Positions 9,801 to 19,799 are shown, counted from the first letter of the stretch. The stretch is 64,000 nt of DNA from Actinoplanes missouriensis 431 (GCF_000284295.1 NC_017093.1:310001-374000); one strand, 5' to 3'. Translations and numbers: made by a program. The notes: generated by a model not told the origin, from the sequence alone.

Positions 9801-10679
9801 CTGCTGGCGAACGTGCTGGTGCCGGTCGCGAGTCACTCCCGGCCGGGCAGTTCGCCGGGCGAGTCGGGCTTCGCGTTCCTGCCGGAGGACGTCGACGGGG
9901 AGAAGTTCCTGATCGTCTTCACCAGCAAAGACCGACTTTCCGACCATTTCGGGGAGCCGACACGTACGGTCGGTGTCCGGTTCTACGAGCTGATCCGCAA
10001 CTGGCCCGACCCGGCCTGGTCGTTCGCGGTGAACCCGGGCACGCCGGTCGGCGCGAAGTACCCGGGCGCCCAGATCATCGCGCTGGCGAACTGGGCCACC
10101 GAGGCCGGACTCGGCGCGGAACCGGCCGAGGGCCCGGTCGCCGATGAAGCGGTCAGCCCGGTGCCGGCGCCGGAACCGGCGAGCGACGAGGCGCAGTCCG
10201 CGACGGTCATGCAGAAGACGATTGCCGCCGAGCAGGTCGACTACTACCTGGACCGTGGGTACGACCGGGTGGCCGGGTTCGTGCACCGCGCCTCCGAGGT
10301 CGAGCACCTGCGGACCCCGGGCGAGCTGTTCGGCGCGCTCGGGCTCTACTACGACTCGTCGCCGTTCCAGCCGGACGCCAAGGAGGCGTTCGTGCTGCGC
10401 TGGCCGGCGTACCGGCCGAGCCTCTACCGGATCCCCTACGGCGGGCAGAACGAGCAGGCGCTGCGGGCCATGGACGGATGGGTGATCGAGCGCCCGCCGT
10501 TCCGCGGCAACGGGTTCGCGCCCGGCGAGGGCCGGGATGTGATCGCCGAGTTCAAGGTGGACAGCGTCCGGCTGCCGCACGGCGCGCAGCTGTGGCGGAT
10601 CGACGCGGACGGCAACGAGCGGATGCTGGCGATCTTCGACGCGGACGCACCCCTGTGGCGCCGGGTGGGTGAGCAGTGA
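6855..10679 (+). CDS. Giant SseB-domain protein with Pro/Ala/Gly-rich linker
   Basis: About 1,274 residues. Residues 15-135 form an SseB-like domain (LANTWPNLEWWLAVNPGLPI). Residues about 170-950 are a low-complexity Pro/Ala/Gly/Ser linker made of short repeats such as PGAPAVP, GVPASGVPSSG and TPATQVIPV. A second SseB-like domain follows at about 955-1085 (LIRNWPDPAWSFAVNPGTPV), then a distinct C-terminal domain of about 155 residues (LGLYYDSSPFQPDAKEAFVL, LYRIPYGGQNEQAL) that I do not recognise. GTG 6855 is preferred because GAGAGG is 5 nt upstream; GTG 6849 is also in frame. The gene lies 226 nt after the WXG100 pair and overlaps the next gene (TGATG). The context suggests a T7SS-linked adhesin, scaffold or effector; the function is unknown. 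Confidence 0.8.
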   Translation: MSEWEPATDAEIAMRDALRTDDQESYFRILAGVDLLLPVSADALAGLAPLGWGTWSTGGRTHVLAFTSQAALKSCLADYTGSARRVPYAELANTWPNLEWWLAVNPGLPIEGYLPAWFVAQLARGDLRLPTRGPGREAQTSTSKIQEIGAAALAASRGSEAGGPTYDPAQGRPQAAASPQPGAPGAPGGPAASQLSPGVPAVPPGAPAVPPGAPAVPPGAPAVPPFAPAVAPIPPVGAPPTGPGGLPVRWPGQTQGPGGLPVRSPGSGGAPASAPGLAAPGAAAPAPAAPPALTPGGLPMRTPGTAAPGGTPAGYQPPGYQPPAAPGATPASYQPPAVPGGTPAGYQPPAVPGPSAYQVPAVPPAAAQPASLPPAAAAPGAGLPPGAGLPPGAGLPPGAGLPSGGGLPSGAATSPAAPSAPPVSSGPPARPVIGGPTPGAGLATPGWDKPSLPFNVHEDPRGPLQDPGAPLPVRKPMANTPPVPEHVAPYDPAETPFAPSWSGQRAAGAPVSAAPAPGVPTSSGPASGAPISAVPASGVPASGVPASGVPSSGVPSSGMPSSGVPSSGFPDSSGLPASSQPAASAPASGALGSALPRRQPGQSAGSGQGGSAAAFSSFPGFAPASGAPASGVPASAPPAPAASFPQGPASPLAAAAQAAASGQQNLSQPALGQPGLGQPGVGQPGSGQPGLGQPGFAGQPGFAGPGGAAGQGASTGSDVPGSPLPRRQVTPPSERPTSMAAAAQALGAGRQPAVEQVQPGADRFGPSGPPPSIQGPAQPHQAAPLAAGPALAPPVIPGAPAAPDSGYSQGAPGSASPVSAPAAYAGQQNTQPPAAAQTPAAATPAAQTPAAPTPAAYAAPIATPAPYTAPPAPQIPGMPPQGSPASAYAAPGLANAYTTQIIPVTPATQVIPVTPATQVIPVTPASYANPAASGLGVAGSATGGQAPQEHGDAVEFVPANDVERDLQDAADAGNTDVFLSTLLLANVLVPVASHSRPGSSPGESGFAFLPEDVDGEKFLIVFTSKDRLSDHFGEPTRTVGVRFYELIRNWPDPAWSFAVNPGTPVGAKYPGAQIIALANWATEAGLGAEPAEGPVADEAVSPVPAPEPASDEAQSATVMQKTIAAEQVDYYLDRGYDRVAGFVHRASEVEHLRTPGELFGALGLYYDSSPFQPDAKEAFVLRWPAYRPSLYRIPYGGQNEQALRAMDGWVIERPPFRGNGFAPGEGRDVIAEFKVDSVRLPHGAQLWRIDADGNERMLAIFDADAPLWRRVGEQ
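7440..9640 (+). repeat. Intragenic short tandem repeats encoding the Pro/Ala/Gly linker
   Basis: Several families of short in-frame tandem repeats occur here. They include a 21-bp unit near 7456-7530 encoding PPGAPAV four times, an 18-bp unit near 7995-8060 encoding PPGAGL, and a 27-bp unit near 9567-9630 encoding TPATQVIPV three times. All units are multiples of three, so length changes keep the reading frame. Confidence 0.8.
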
Positions 10680-11041
10680 TGCGTGACGGTTACGTAGTGA
10701 CCTGGCAGGGCCGGGAGTACGACGCGGCACCCGACGGGGACAAGGTGCGCATCTACGCCACCGACCCGCAGGAGGGCTTCGAGGAGATCAAGCCGGGCCG
10801 GTACCTCCGGGTGCTGGAACCGGACGAGTACGACGAGATCGCGTACGTCCGGACCCTCTGCACCTGGCGTGGCGAGCCGTTCATCGTGCTCGCCGAGGCG
10901 GACAGCTGGCTACGCCTGGAGTACACCGGCGGCCGTGCCCCGGTTGCCCGCAGGCTGGGCCTGGAGGAGTTCGACTACGGCGTCTACCAGGGCTGGGCCC
11001 CGGCTCACGAGGTCCGCGACCGTTACGAGCACCGGGTCTAG
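10679..11041 (+). CDS. Hypothetical protein coupled to the SseB-domain gene
   Basis: A 120-residue acidic protein starting MRDGYVVTWQGREYDAAPDG. The ATG overlaps the stop of the giant SseB gene (TGATG), which implies translational coupling. It has no membrane segment or signal peptide. Tyr and Trp are frequent (YDEIAYVRTLCTWRGEPFIV, FDYGVYQGWAPAHEV), suggesting a small beta-rich domain. I do not recognise the family. The position immediately after a multi-domain T7SS-linked protein would fit a chaperone or immunity partner, but that is inference only. It ends in a CTAG shared with the stop of the convergent hydrolase gene. Confidence 0.75.
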   Translation: MRDGYVVTWQGREYDAAPDGDKVRIYATDPQEGFEEIKPGRYLRVLEPDEYDEIAYVRTLCTWRGEPFIVLAEADSWLRLEYTGGRAPVARRLGLEEFDYGVYQGWAPAHEVRDRYEHRV

Positions 11042-11952
11042 GCCGGCGTCTTCAGCCAGCGCAGGATCTCGCCGGTGACCACGTCGGGGGCCTCGCGGTG
11101 GAGGAAATGGCCGGTGTCGGGGATCAGGCGCCACTCGTAAGGGGCCGTCACATAGCGCCCTGAGCCCTGGGCCGTCCGGGGGAGCACCGCGGTGTCCAGC
11201 GCGCCGTGCAACTGCAGCGTGGGCACGCTCGACGGCCGCTGCATCAGCTTGACGAACCGGTAGCCCTGCAGACGCAGCGCACTGCGCGCGACCCAGCGGT
11301 AGGCCTCCATCGCGCAGAACGCGGCCTGCGGGATCTGCATGGCCTGGCGGCAGCGGTACGCGTACTCCCCGAACTCTTCGGTGACGGCGAACTGCGGGCT
11401 GCTCCACTTGGTCATCAGCTCGCCGACCAAGGCCGCGTCGTCGCGGGTCAGCACGTGCTCGAAGCGCGGGACCTGGAAGCGCAGGATGGCCGTGGACGCC
11501 GCCATCTGGCCGCGCGGGTCGGCGAACAGGGCCGCCCGCAGCCGCAGCGGATGGGCGGCGCCGAGCACGACGAGCCGGTTGACCAGTTTCGGGTGGAACG
11601 ACGCGGCGGCCCAGCCGATCATGCCGCCGGCACCGGCGCCGACCACGGTGGCCGAGCGCTCACCGAGGGCCCGGATCAGGCCGGTGATGTCGGCGGCGAG
11701 CGTGTAACCGTCGTACCCCCGTGGGGGTTTGTCGCTTGCGCCGTAACCGCGCAGATCGATCGCGGCAGCGCGGAAGCCCGCGTCGGCGACCCGGGTCATG
11801 ATGTCGTGCCAGGCCCACCAGAACTCCGGGAACCCGTGCAGGAAGAGCACGAGCGGGCCGGTGCCGACCTCGGCGACGTGGAAACGGCTGCCGTTGGCGC
11901 CGACGAAGCGATGGCTCCACGGCCCCTCCGCCAGTACGAACGACTCGTCCAT
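11038..11952 (-). CDS. Alpha/beta hydrolase (epoxide hydrolase-like) lacking the nucleophile
   Basis: The 304-residue protein has the alpha/beta hydrolase oxyanion motif LFLHGFPEFWWAW (residues 37-49) and the segment LRGYGASDKPP typical of epoxide hydrolases and haloalkane dehalogenases. The late histidine (DTGHFLHREAP) is also present. At the nucleophile elbow, where relatives have GHDWGG or GHSWGG, the sequence is GAGAGG, so the catalytic Asp/Ser is replaced by Gly. The protein may therefore be non-enzymatic or use another mechanism. It is convergent with the SseB partner gene. Family assignment is firm; activity is doubtful. Confidence 0.85.
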   Translation of the reverse strand: MDESFVLAEGPWSHRFVGANGSRFHVAEVGTGPLVLFLHGFPEFWWAWHDIMTRVADAGFRAAAIDLRGYGASDKPPRGYDGYTLAADITGLIRALGERSATVVGAGAGGMIGWAAASFHPKLVNRLVVLGAAHPLRLRAALFADPRGQMAASTAILRFQVPRFEHVLTRDDAALVGELMTKWSSPQFAVTEEFGEYAYRCRQAMQIPQAAFCAMEAYRWVARSALRLQGYRFVKLMQRPSSVPTLQLHGALDTAVLPRTAQGSGRYVTAPYEWRLIPDTGHFLHREAPDVVTGEILRWLKTPA

Positions 11953-11994
11953 GTGGTCAGACTATGCGCCGCTGTCACGGAGTCCTGCGGAGAC

Positions 11995-12435
11995 TCACGT
12001 GATCGGTTCGGCGGCGGTCATCGCCATCAGGTGGCCGGGCCCGCAGTAGATGCGGACCATCGTGGTCTCCAGCTGCACCTTCACCCGGTCGCGCTGGGTC
12101 AGTTCCAGGCCTGAGGTGTTGTAGAGCGCGTACCGCGTACCGTCGTCGGCGGTGAATCCGTAGCACGGACCTGTGCCACCGCGGGTGACCACGCCGCTCA
12201 CCCAGCCGGTGGCGGGCGGTTTGTCCCCAGGCTCGCGAGCCGGATCGGACGGAGGCAAAGACGGGGCCGGATCGGACGGAAGCGAAGACGGGGCCGGATC
12301 GGACGGAAGCGCGGACGACGCCGAGCCGGCGACCCCCGGAGAGCCGGGCTGCGTGGACGTCGAGCCGCACCCGGCGGCGATCGCACCGGCCGCCACGGCG
12401 ACGCCGATCCGGAGGGTGGCGTGCATACGCATCAT
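11995..12435 (-). CDS. Putative lipoprotein with Pro/Ser repeat
   Basis: The 146-residue protein begins with a lipoprotein signal peptide whose lipobox is IAAGCGS (cysteine at about residue 23). A linker of repeated SDPAPS-type motifs (residues 43-68) is encoded by three 27-bp repeats. The C-terminal 75 residues form a small domain with two cysteines (GPCYGFTADDGTRYALYN, IYCGPGHLMAM). A good ribosome site (GGAGGAG) precedes the ATG at 12435. It is probably anchored outside the cytoplasmic membrane; function unknown. Confidence 0.78.
   Translation of the reverse strand: MMRMHATLRIGVAVAAGAIAAGCGSTSTQPGSPGVAGSASSALPSDPAPSSLPSDPAPSLPPSDPAREPGDKPPATGWVSGVVTRGGTGPCYGFTADDGTRYALYNTSGLELTQRDRVKVQLETTMVRIYCGPGHLMAMTAAEPIT
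12242..12322 (-). repeat. Three 27-bp tandem repeats in the lipoprotein gene
   Basis: Three units of 27 bp, each starting GGATCGGACGGA on the plus strand (12242, 12269, 12296), encode the Ser/Asp/Pro/Ala linker. The first two are nearly identical and the third is diverged at its 3' end. Confidence 0.85.
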
Positions 12436-12562
12436 CGAGCTCCTCCAATTGAGTCCACCGGAAGCTGAGTCCGTCGAAGGATGGGACGGATCCCGGCGGC
12501 GAGCGGTTCCCGGAACCGCCCGCGGTCACTCAGGCGCTACGGTGCCCGGATCAAAATCAATC

Positions 12563-12592
12563 GAGGCCCGCCGGGTTGTCCCGGCGGGCCTC
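12563..12592 (-). terminator. Rho-independent terminator after the subtilase gene
   Basis: A perfect 13-bp stem (GAGGCCCGCCGGG with its complement, 4-nt loop) begins about 22 nt past the subtilase stop. On the minus strand it is followed by a T-rich tract (GATTGATTTTGAT). Confidence 0.8.
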
Positions 12593-12614
12593 TTCGCTGA
12601 ACCGTGCCTGTTGC

Positions 12615-15600
12615 TTACTCGGTGACGGCCGTGATGGCGACCGAGCCGCGGCCGACGACCGCGCCCTCGTCCGTCACGATCGACATCTCACCGAACATCT
12701 TGCGACCGGCCGGCGGCACCGAAGCCGCGGTGACCGAGCCGGTGACCGTCGCGCTCTTGCCGTTGGCGAGCGAGAACGGGGTGGCCTGGGTGGCCACGCT
12801 GCCCAGCGACGGGCTGTAGTAGACGTCCAGGTAGTCGTACTGGGTGGTGCCGCTCGGCACGGCGTAACCCGCCACCGCGACCGTGTAGGTGCCGGCAGCC
12901 GGCGAGGCGACCGAGACCGCCTCCTCCGAGTCGCCGTCGGCCTGCTGGGCCACGACCTTGCCGGCCTCGTTGTAGAGCACCAGGTCGAGGTCGGCGGCGG
13001 CGTCGCTGGTGTTGCCGATCGACACGTTCAGCCGCTGCACGCCCTCGGGCACCACTACCTCGTACGCCTGGTCCTCGCCGTTGGCGATCGTCGGCCGTGC
13101 GGAGTAGCCACTGCCGAGCGGGCCGCCCTGGGCGGTGAGGTTGAGCGGGCCGAAGTTGTTCGTGACGGTCCAGGTCAGCGGCGTGGCGACACCGGCCTTG
13201 ACGCTCGGAAGCGTCACGGCGGCCGGGTCGATCGTGACCCCCTGGATCTTCGCGGTCAGCTTGTACGGGTTGTTCAGCGACGGCGACGTACGCCGGGACT
13301 CGACCTCGAGTTCCCAGATGCCCGGGATCGGGTTCTCGTACGACCGCTCCTGCGGCTTGCAGGCGTTCGCGTCGGAGAAGTTGGTGTAGCAGGCGGTGCT
13401 CGCGGTCGACTCGACCGGAACGCCCCACGGGTTGATCGCGATCCAGCGCGTCTGCGAACCGGTCGCGATGCCCGCCAGGTTCACCTGCAGCGCGGTGGCG
13501 CCCTCCGGCACGTTCACGAAGTACGACGTGCTGGAGTTGCGGTCCACCGAACCGGCGAAGGTCTCGGCGTACGCCGGCTTCTTGGTCGTGACGGCGGTGA
13601 CCACCGTGTTGAGCACCTCGAAGTCGATCACCGGGGTGCGCGGGTCGTCGACCTTCAGGATCGCGCTGCTCACGCCCTCGCCGGGACGGACCTTGACCTT
13701 GACGCTGACGGTCTTCTTGAGCGGCAGGTCCACCGAGCCGGCCGAGGAGAACGCCTTGCGGTCGCCGATCCAGCTGAGGTTGTGCTTGACAGTCTTGTTC
13801 GGGCCGCTGGTGCGGGTCAGCTTGACCGTGACGGTCCGCTCCTTGCCGACCGCGTAACCGCCGTCGCCCACCGCGCACCGGTTGTAGATACCGGTGCCCT
13901 GGTCAGCCGTCGCCAGCTGGTCGGAGAGCGGCGTGCAGACCGGAGCCGAGGAGGTGTAGGAGCGGGTCTCCGACTCCTTGGTGAGCAGCTTCCACGCGGC
14001 CGGGACGTCCATCTGGCCGTAGCCCTGGGCGTGCACCTTCTCGCCCGGGATCAGGTCAGCGGTCGTGTAGAGCGCGCGGCGCAGACCGGCCGGCGTGATG
14101 CCCAGGTCGTTCTGCTTCGCCGCCGAGAGCAGCAGCGCCGCGCCACCGGTCACCTGCGGCGCCGACATCGAGGTGCCGTTCTGCATCGAGTAACCGGGCG
14201 GCAGGGTGTAGCCGACGGTGTCGACACCGGCCATCGGCTCCCACGTCGGGACCGTGGAGATCGCCGAGCCGGGCGCGCTGATGTTCGGCTTGAAGCCGCC
14301 GTCCTCACGCGGGCCGCGCGACGAGAAGTTGAACAGCTGGAGGTTGCGGCGGGTGACCGAGCCGTAGTTGGCGAGCCAGGTCTCCTTGCTGATCGCCGCC
14401 GCCACGCTGATCACGTCGGTCGCGACCGACGGGTCGCCGATCGTGTTGGTGCCCGGGCCGGAGTTGCCGGCCGAGATGACGATCTGCACGCCGTACGTGT
14501 CGATCAGGTCGTCGTAGAGCCGGGCGCGGGCGTTGTTGCCGTCGTTGAGGCCGGGCAGGCCACCGATCGACACGTTGATCACGTCGACGCCCCGGTTGAT
14601 CACCAGGTCCGCCATGCCGGTGGTCAGCGACGCCGCGGTGCAGCCGCCGCCCCACGAGCAGGACCGCGCTGAAACGATCTTGGCGCCGGGTGCCTGGCCG
14701 TCCAGGTTGGCGTTGCCGAACAGGTCGTTACCGGCGGTGATGCCGGCGACGTGGCTGCCGTGCATGCCCTCGACGATGCCGATGTTGACGAAGTCGGCGG
14801 TCGCCGGGAGCGACGGGTCGCCGTACGGCTTGAGGGAGACGTCCTCGCGGAACTCCACGACGAACGGCATCCGCTCGGCGATCGCGGTGGCCGGGTTGTC
14901 GGTGCCGAAGTAGCCGACGTCGTACTTCTCCTTGTACGGCCGCATCACGGCGTCGTCGGTGAAGTCGAAGTTCTGGTTGGTGTCCACGCGGATGTCGTGG
15001 CTCACCGGGTCGTAGAGGACGCCCCACTGGTCGGTGGTGTCACCGTCCCGGTTCACGTCACCGGCCGGCTCGGAGTCCTTCGTGATTTCCTCGATGAAGC
15101 GGTTGACCTGGTAGGTGCCCGCCGGAGCGGTCCAGGTCGCGCCGTTGTAGGTGAAGGACGGGCCGGAGACCGAGCCGAGCATGCGCCGCCAGGTGCCGTC
15201 GCCCTCGGTGATCGGGTCGGTTGCCGTGACCCAGTCGACGATCTTGCGCTCGCCGGTGGTCGTCTTCTGCAGCGCCGGGTGGGCCAGGTCCACACCGGAG
15301 TCCATGATGCCGATGGTCACGCCACGGCCGTCGTACTTAGGGTTCTTCTTCTTGAAGTCGACCGAACCCGTCTCGCCGGTGGGCATGTACGGGTTGTCCG
15401 CGGGCGTGGTGGCGCCCGGGCCGGACGGGGTGGCGGCCTGCTTGGCCGCGCCCTTGCTGGTCGGGAGATCCGTCTCGGGCAGCTTGATCGTCTCGTCCAG
15501 GTCGACAGCAGCGACGCCCGGCAGGTTCGCCGTGTTCAGCACCTTGGCGGTGGGGACGGTGGCGAGGACGTACCCGATCTGGTCGAAGCGGCGGTTGATG

Positions 15601-15908
15601 CTGCCGCCCAACTTCTCGATCTTGGCAGCGACGTCGCCTGACTTGCCCTTGTCGGCCGCGACGATGACGGTGACCTGCGGCTTGTTCTGGGCTTCCGCGT
15701 CCGCCAGAAGATCAGCGTCGTGCGCGCCCAGCGTGTCCGCCGGTGATTCCTTGGGGGTGGCCGGCTCCTGCGATGCGGCGGGAACCGTGCCCGTGCCCGG
15801 TTCCGCCGAGGCGGGAAGAGGGCTGCTCAACGTCGTCACGCCGGCGGCGACACCGAGCGCGAGGACAGAGGTGACGGTTCGCCGGCCCCAGGTGATTTGT
15901 TGTGTCAC
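12615..15908 (-). CDS. Secreted S8 family serine peptidase (subtilase)
   Basis: A 1,097-residue exported protease. The first 36 residues form a Sec signal peptide ending ASA. A propeptide-like domain follows (about 75-150). The peptidase S8 domain carries all three catalytic residues: Asp in GIMDSGVDLAHP (about 203), His in HGSHVAGITAGN (about 384) and Ser in NGTSMSAPQVTGG (about 580). The C-terminal 450 residues look like immunoglobulin-like and pre-peptidase C-terminal beta domains (YTVAVAGYAVPSG). The GTG at 15908 has GGAGGA 8 nt upstream. It is probably a degradative extracellular enzyme; substrates are unknown. It has its own terminator and a preceding terminator upstream, so it is monocistronic. 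Confidence 0.93.
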   Translation of the reverse strand: MTQQITWGRRTVTSVLALGVAAGVTTLSSPLPASAEPGTGTVPAASQEPATPKESPADTLGAHDADLLADAEAQNKPQVTVIVAADKGKSGDVAAKIEKLGGSINRRFDQIGYVLATVPTAKVLNTANLPGVAAVDLDETIKLPETDLPTSKGAAKQAATPSGPGATTPADNPYMPTGETGSVDFKKKNPKYDGRGVTIGIMDSGVDLAHPALQKTTTGERKIVDWVTATDPITEGDGTWRRMLGSVSGPSFTYNGATWTAPAGTYQVNRFIEEITKDSEPAGDVNRDGDTTDQWGVLYDPVSHDIRVDTNQNFDFTDDAVMRPYKEKYDVGYFGTDNPATAIAERMPFVVEFREDVSLKPYGDPSLPATADFVNIGIVEGMHGSHVAGITAGNDLFGNANLDGQAPGAKIVSARSCSWGGGCTAASLTTGMADLVINRGVDVINVSIGGLPGLNDGNNARARLYDDLIDTYGVQIVISAGNSGPGTNTIGDPSVATDVISVAAAISKETWLANYGSVTRRNLQLFNFSSRGPREDGGFKPNISAPGSAISTVPTWEPMAGVDTVGYTLPPGYSMQNGTSMSAPQVTGGAALLLSAAKQNDLGITPAGLRRALYTTADLIPGEKVHAQGYGQMDVPAAWKLLTKESETRSYTSSAPVCTPLSDQLATADQGTGIYNRCAVGDGGYAVGKERTVTVKLTRTSGPNKTVKHNLSWIGDRKAFSSAGSVDLPLKKTVSVKVKVRPGEGVSSAILKVDDPRTPVIDFEVLNTVVTAVTTKKPAYAETFAGSVDRNSSTSYFVNVPEGATALQVNLAGIATGSQTRWIAINPWGVPVESTASTACYTNFSDANACKPQERSYENPIPGIWELEVESRRTSPSLNNPYKLTAKIQGVTIDPAAVTLPSVKAGVATPLTWTVTNNFGPLNLTAQGGPLGSGYSARPTIANGEDQAYEVVVPEGVQRLNVSIGNTSDAAADLDLVLYNEAGKVVAQQADGDSEEAVSVASPAAGTYTVAVAGYAVPSGTTQYDYLDVYYSPSLGSVATQATPFSLANGKSATVTGSVTAASVPPAGRKMFGEMSIVTDEGAVVGRGSVAITAVTE

Positions 15909-16054
15909 GTACGGGTCCTCCGGAAGGAACGAACGCCCGAGGGGTGATCGGGCGAATCCTCTGGATCCTGCGATCGATCCGGATGAAAGTCACTACGATC
16001 GATGACGTTGTGACCTGGCCGTGACCTTGCCCCGTCGAACGGTTTTCCGGCAGG

Positions 16055-16093
16055 AAAAAAGCCGGTGACGTCCAGAGCGTCACCGGCTTTTCT
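16055..16093 (-). terminator. Rho-independent terminator after acs
   Basis: The stem AAAGCCGGTGACG with its complement around the loop CTCTGG is followed on the minus strand by six T residues. It lies 14 nt after the acs stop and separates acs from the subtilase gene. Confidence 0.9.
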
Positions 16094-16106
16094 TGGCCTG
16101 GAAGGG

Positions 16107-18095
<1,989 letters not shown>

Positions 18096-18305
18096 GAGGG
18101 CGGCTCCTCTGCCTGACCGGGGATTCTTCGTTGCACACTAGTTCTGGCCGGTGGGTCCGGCGAGGGTTCGTCCGCCGGGACGCGCCCGATGGCGTCGTAT
18201 GCGCGCCGACCGGCATCCAGCTGATCGGTTCTGCGCGAATCTTGCCATTTCCACGCTCGTTTGTGCACCCCATGTTTCAGCTGTTTTACCGGTTACCGTG
18301 TGCAC

Positions 18306-19037
18306 GTGGATCCACTAGCCCCATTGCTCGACCTCGCCGACGTCGCGCCCGCATTCGCCGAAGCCCGGAACACCGTCGACGCCGCGATGCGGCACCGCGC
18401 CCTGCGCCGGCACGGCGGTCAGGTCGCGGCCGAGGCGAGCCTGCGTGCCGCCGTCGCCAGCGCCGCCCTGGAAGGCAGCACGTACGACCTCGAGGAGGTC
18501 CGCGGCGGGACCGTCACCGACCCGACCGTGCAGGGCGCCCTGCGCGTCGCCGAGTCGCTCGGCGGCCTCGTCGACCTCTGGCCCCGAGCGCCCCGCCAGG
18601 TCCTCGCGAAACTGCACGTGCTTGCCGCCCGCGGCGTCGTCCACGACCACGACCTGGGCCGTCTGGTCTCCGGCGCGGAGCGGATCGACGCGCTGTCCGC
18701 CCTGGTCGCCGGCAACGAGGAGACCCCGCCGCTGCTGCTCGCCGCGATCGTGCACGCCGAGCTGATCACCCTGCGGCCGTTCGCCGGGCCGGCCGGTGTG
18801 GTGGCCCGCGCGGCGGCCCGCCTCACGCTGATCGGCCGCGGCTTCGACCCGCGCGGTCTGGTCGGCGTCGAGGCCGGTCACCTCGAGCGCGAGCCGGAAT
18901 ACGTCGGATCGGCCGGCGCCTACGCCACCGGCACCCCGGACGGCGTGCGGTCCTGGCTGCGGCACTACGCCTCGGCGGTCACGGCGGGTGCGCAGCAGAT
19001 CGCGGTAATCGGCGACGGAGTCCTGGCAGCGGTCTGA
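18306..19037 (+). CDS. Fic-like protein with degenerate catalytic motif
   Basis: The 243-residue protein (GTG start at 18306 or 18300; no clear ribosome site) has the helical layout of Fic/DOC proteins. It includes the inhibitory-helix-like stretch AAVASAALEGSTYDLEEVRG (compare S/TxxxE/G motifs) at about residues 48-67. The active-site loop region reads HAELITLRPFAGPAGVVARA, where Fic enzymes have HPFxxGNGRxxR. The catalytic His is replaced by Arg and the GNGR core is lost, so AMP transfer is unlikely. It is divergent from acs. A related gene next to acs is common in actinobacteria as far as I recall. Role unknown. Confidence 0.7.
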   Translation: MDPLAPLLDLADVAPAFAEARNTVDAAMRHRALRRHGGQVAAEASLRAAVASAALEGSTYDLEEVRGGTVTDPTVQGALRVAESLGGLVDLWPRAPRQVLAKLHVLAARGVVHDHDLGRLVSGAERIDALSALVAGNEETPPLLLAAIVHAELITLRPFAGPAGVVARAAARLTLIGRGFDPRGLVGVEAGHLEREPEYVGSAGAYATGTPDGVRSWLRHYASAVTAGAQQIAVIGDGVLAAV

Positions 19038-19057
19038 GCGGCGGCATACTTCTTGGC

Positions 19058-19534
19058 GTGGATGACGACTGGGTTCGTCCGTACCCGCCCGGTTCCGGCC
19101 GCTGGCTCGTGATCGCCTGGGAAGCGGCGGCGCTGGGGCTGCTGACCTACGCCACGATCGAGCAGTTCGACCTGATCGGGCACGGCGTCCGGCTGACCGC
19201 CTGTGTCCTCGCGGCGGTCTGGGTGGTCGGCGCCTACCGGATCCTGCGGCACGGCGTCTACGTCAGCTCTCAGGGCGTGCGTATCGAGGGTCTGTTGCGG
19301 TCGCGGACCATGCGGTGGCGGGAGGTCGCGGGTGTGCGCCTGCACCACGCCACCCATCGCGTCGGGCCGTGGCGGATCGAGAGCGGGATGACCGTGCTCC
19401 TGGAGCGCCACGACGGGGCGACGGTCGGCACCGAGCTGTGGGCTCAGGGGGTCGACTTCCACGCCCGGCCGCGGCTTTTCCGCGACGTCTATCAGGAGAT
19501 CCGTAACCGGCATCAAGCGGCGGCGCAAAGATAG
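19058..19534 (+). CDS. PH-domain-like membrane protein
   Basis: A 158-residue protein from the GTG at 19058. Two membrane helices (about residues 17-35 and 43-62) are followed by a bacterial PH-like domain with the pattern GVYVSSQGVRIEGLLRSRTM and MRWREVAGVRL, typical of the bPH/DUF6-type small membrane proteins of actinobacteria. It begins 20 nt after the Fic-like gene, so they are probably co-transcribed. Function unknown. Confidence 0.72.
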   Translation: MDDDWVRPYPPGSGRWLVIAWEAAALGLLTYATIEQFDLIGHGVRLTACVLAAVWVVGAYRILRHGVYVSSQGVRIEGLLRSRTMRWREVAGVRLHHATHRVGPWRIESGMTVLLERHDGATVGTELWAQGVDFHARPRLFRDVYQEIRNRHQAAAQR

Positions 19535-19563
19535 AGCCGGCGTCCCTCGCGGGGGCGCCGGCT
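19535..19563 (+). terminator. Hairpin after the PH-domain gene
   Basis: The stem AGCCGGCG/CGCCGGCT, extendable through TCCC/GGGG, starts directly after the stop codon. No T-run follows, so termination efficiency is uncertain. Confidence 0.55.
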
Positions 19564-19799
19564 GCGCGCGTCCGAACCGGGTTATCAAGCGTGCACCTGG
19601 GTCGTTGTCGACGGTCCAGCAGCCCCTCGCGAAGCATTAGGTCCCGTCGCAACGTGCCTGCCGTGGCTGATCGCGCGTGGGTTCCCGGTGGCCGTGCACG
19701 GTTCCCGTTCGCACGGGCCCGCGACTTCTTTCTACGCCCCTTCGCGCATGATCACCAGATATGCCCGATTACTCAGACCAATGGCATTTGCGCTGGTCA

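Noticed and set aside
8835..10730. Minus-strand frame opposite the SseB-domain gene
   Set aside because: Arg/Gly/Val-rich shadow; the plus strand shows two SseB-like domains and frame-preserving repeats.
12576..14672. Plus-strand open frame of about 700 codons opposite the subtilase gene
   Set aside because: The minus strand encodes a complete S8 protease with all catalytic residues; the plus frame is Arg/Asp/Val-rich low complexity.
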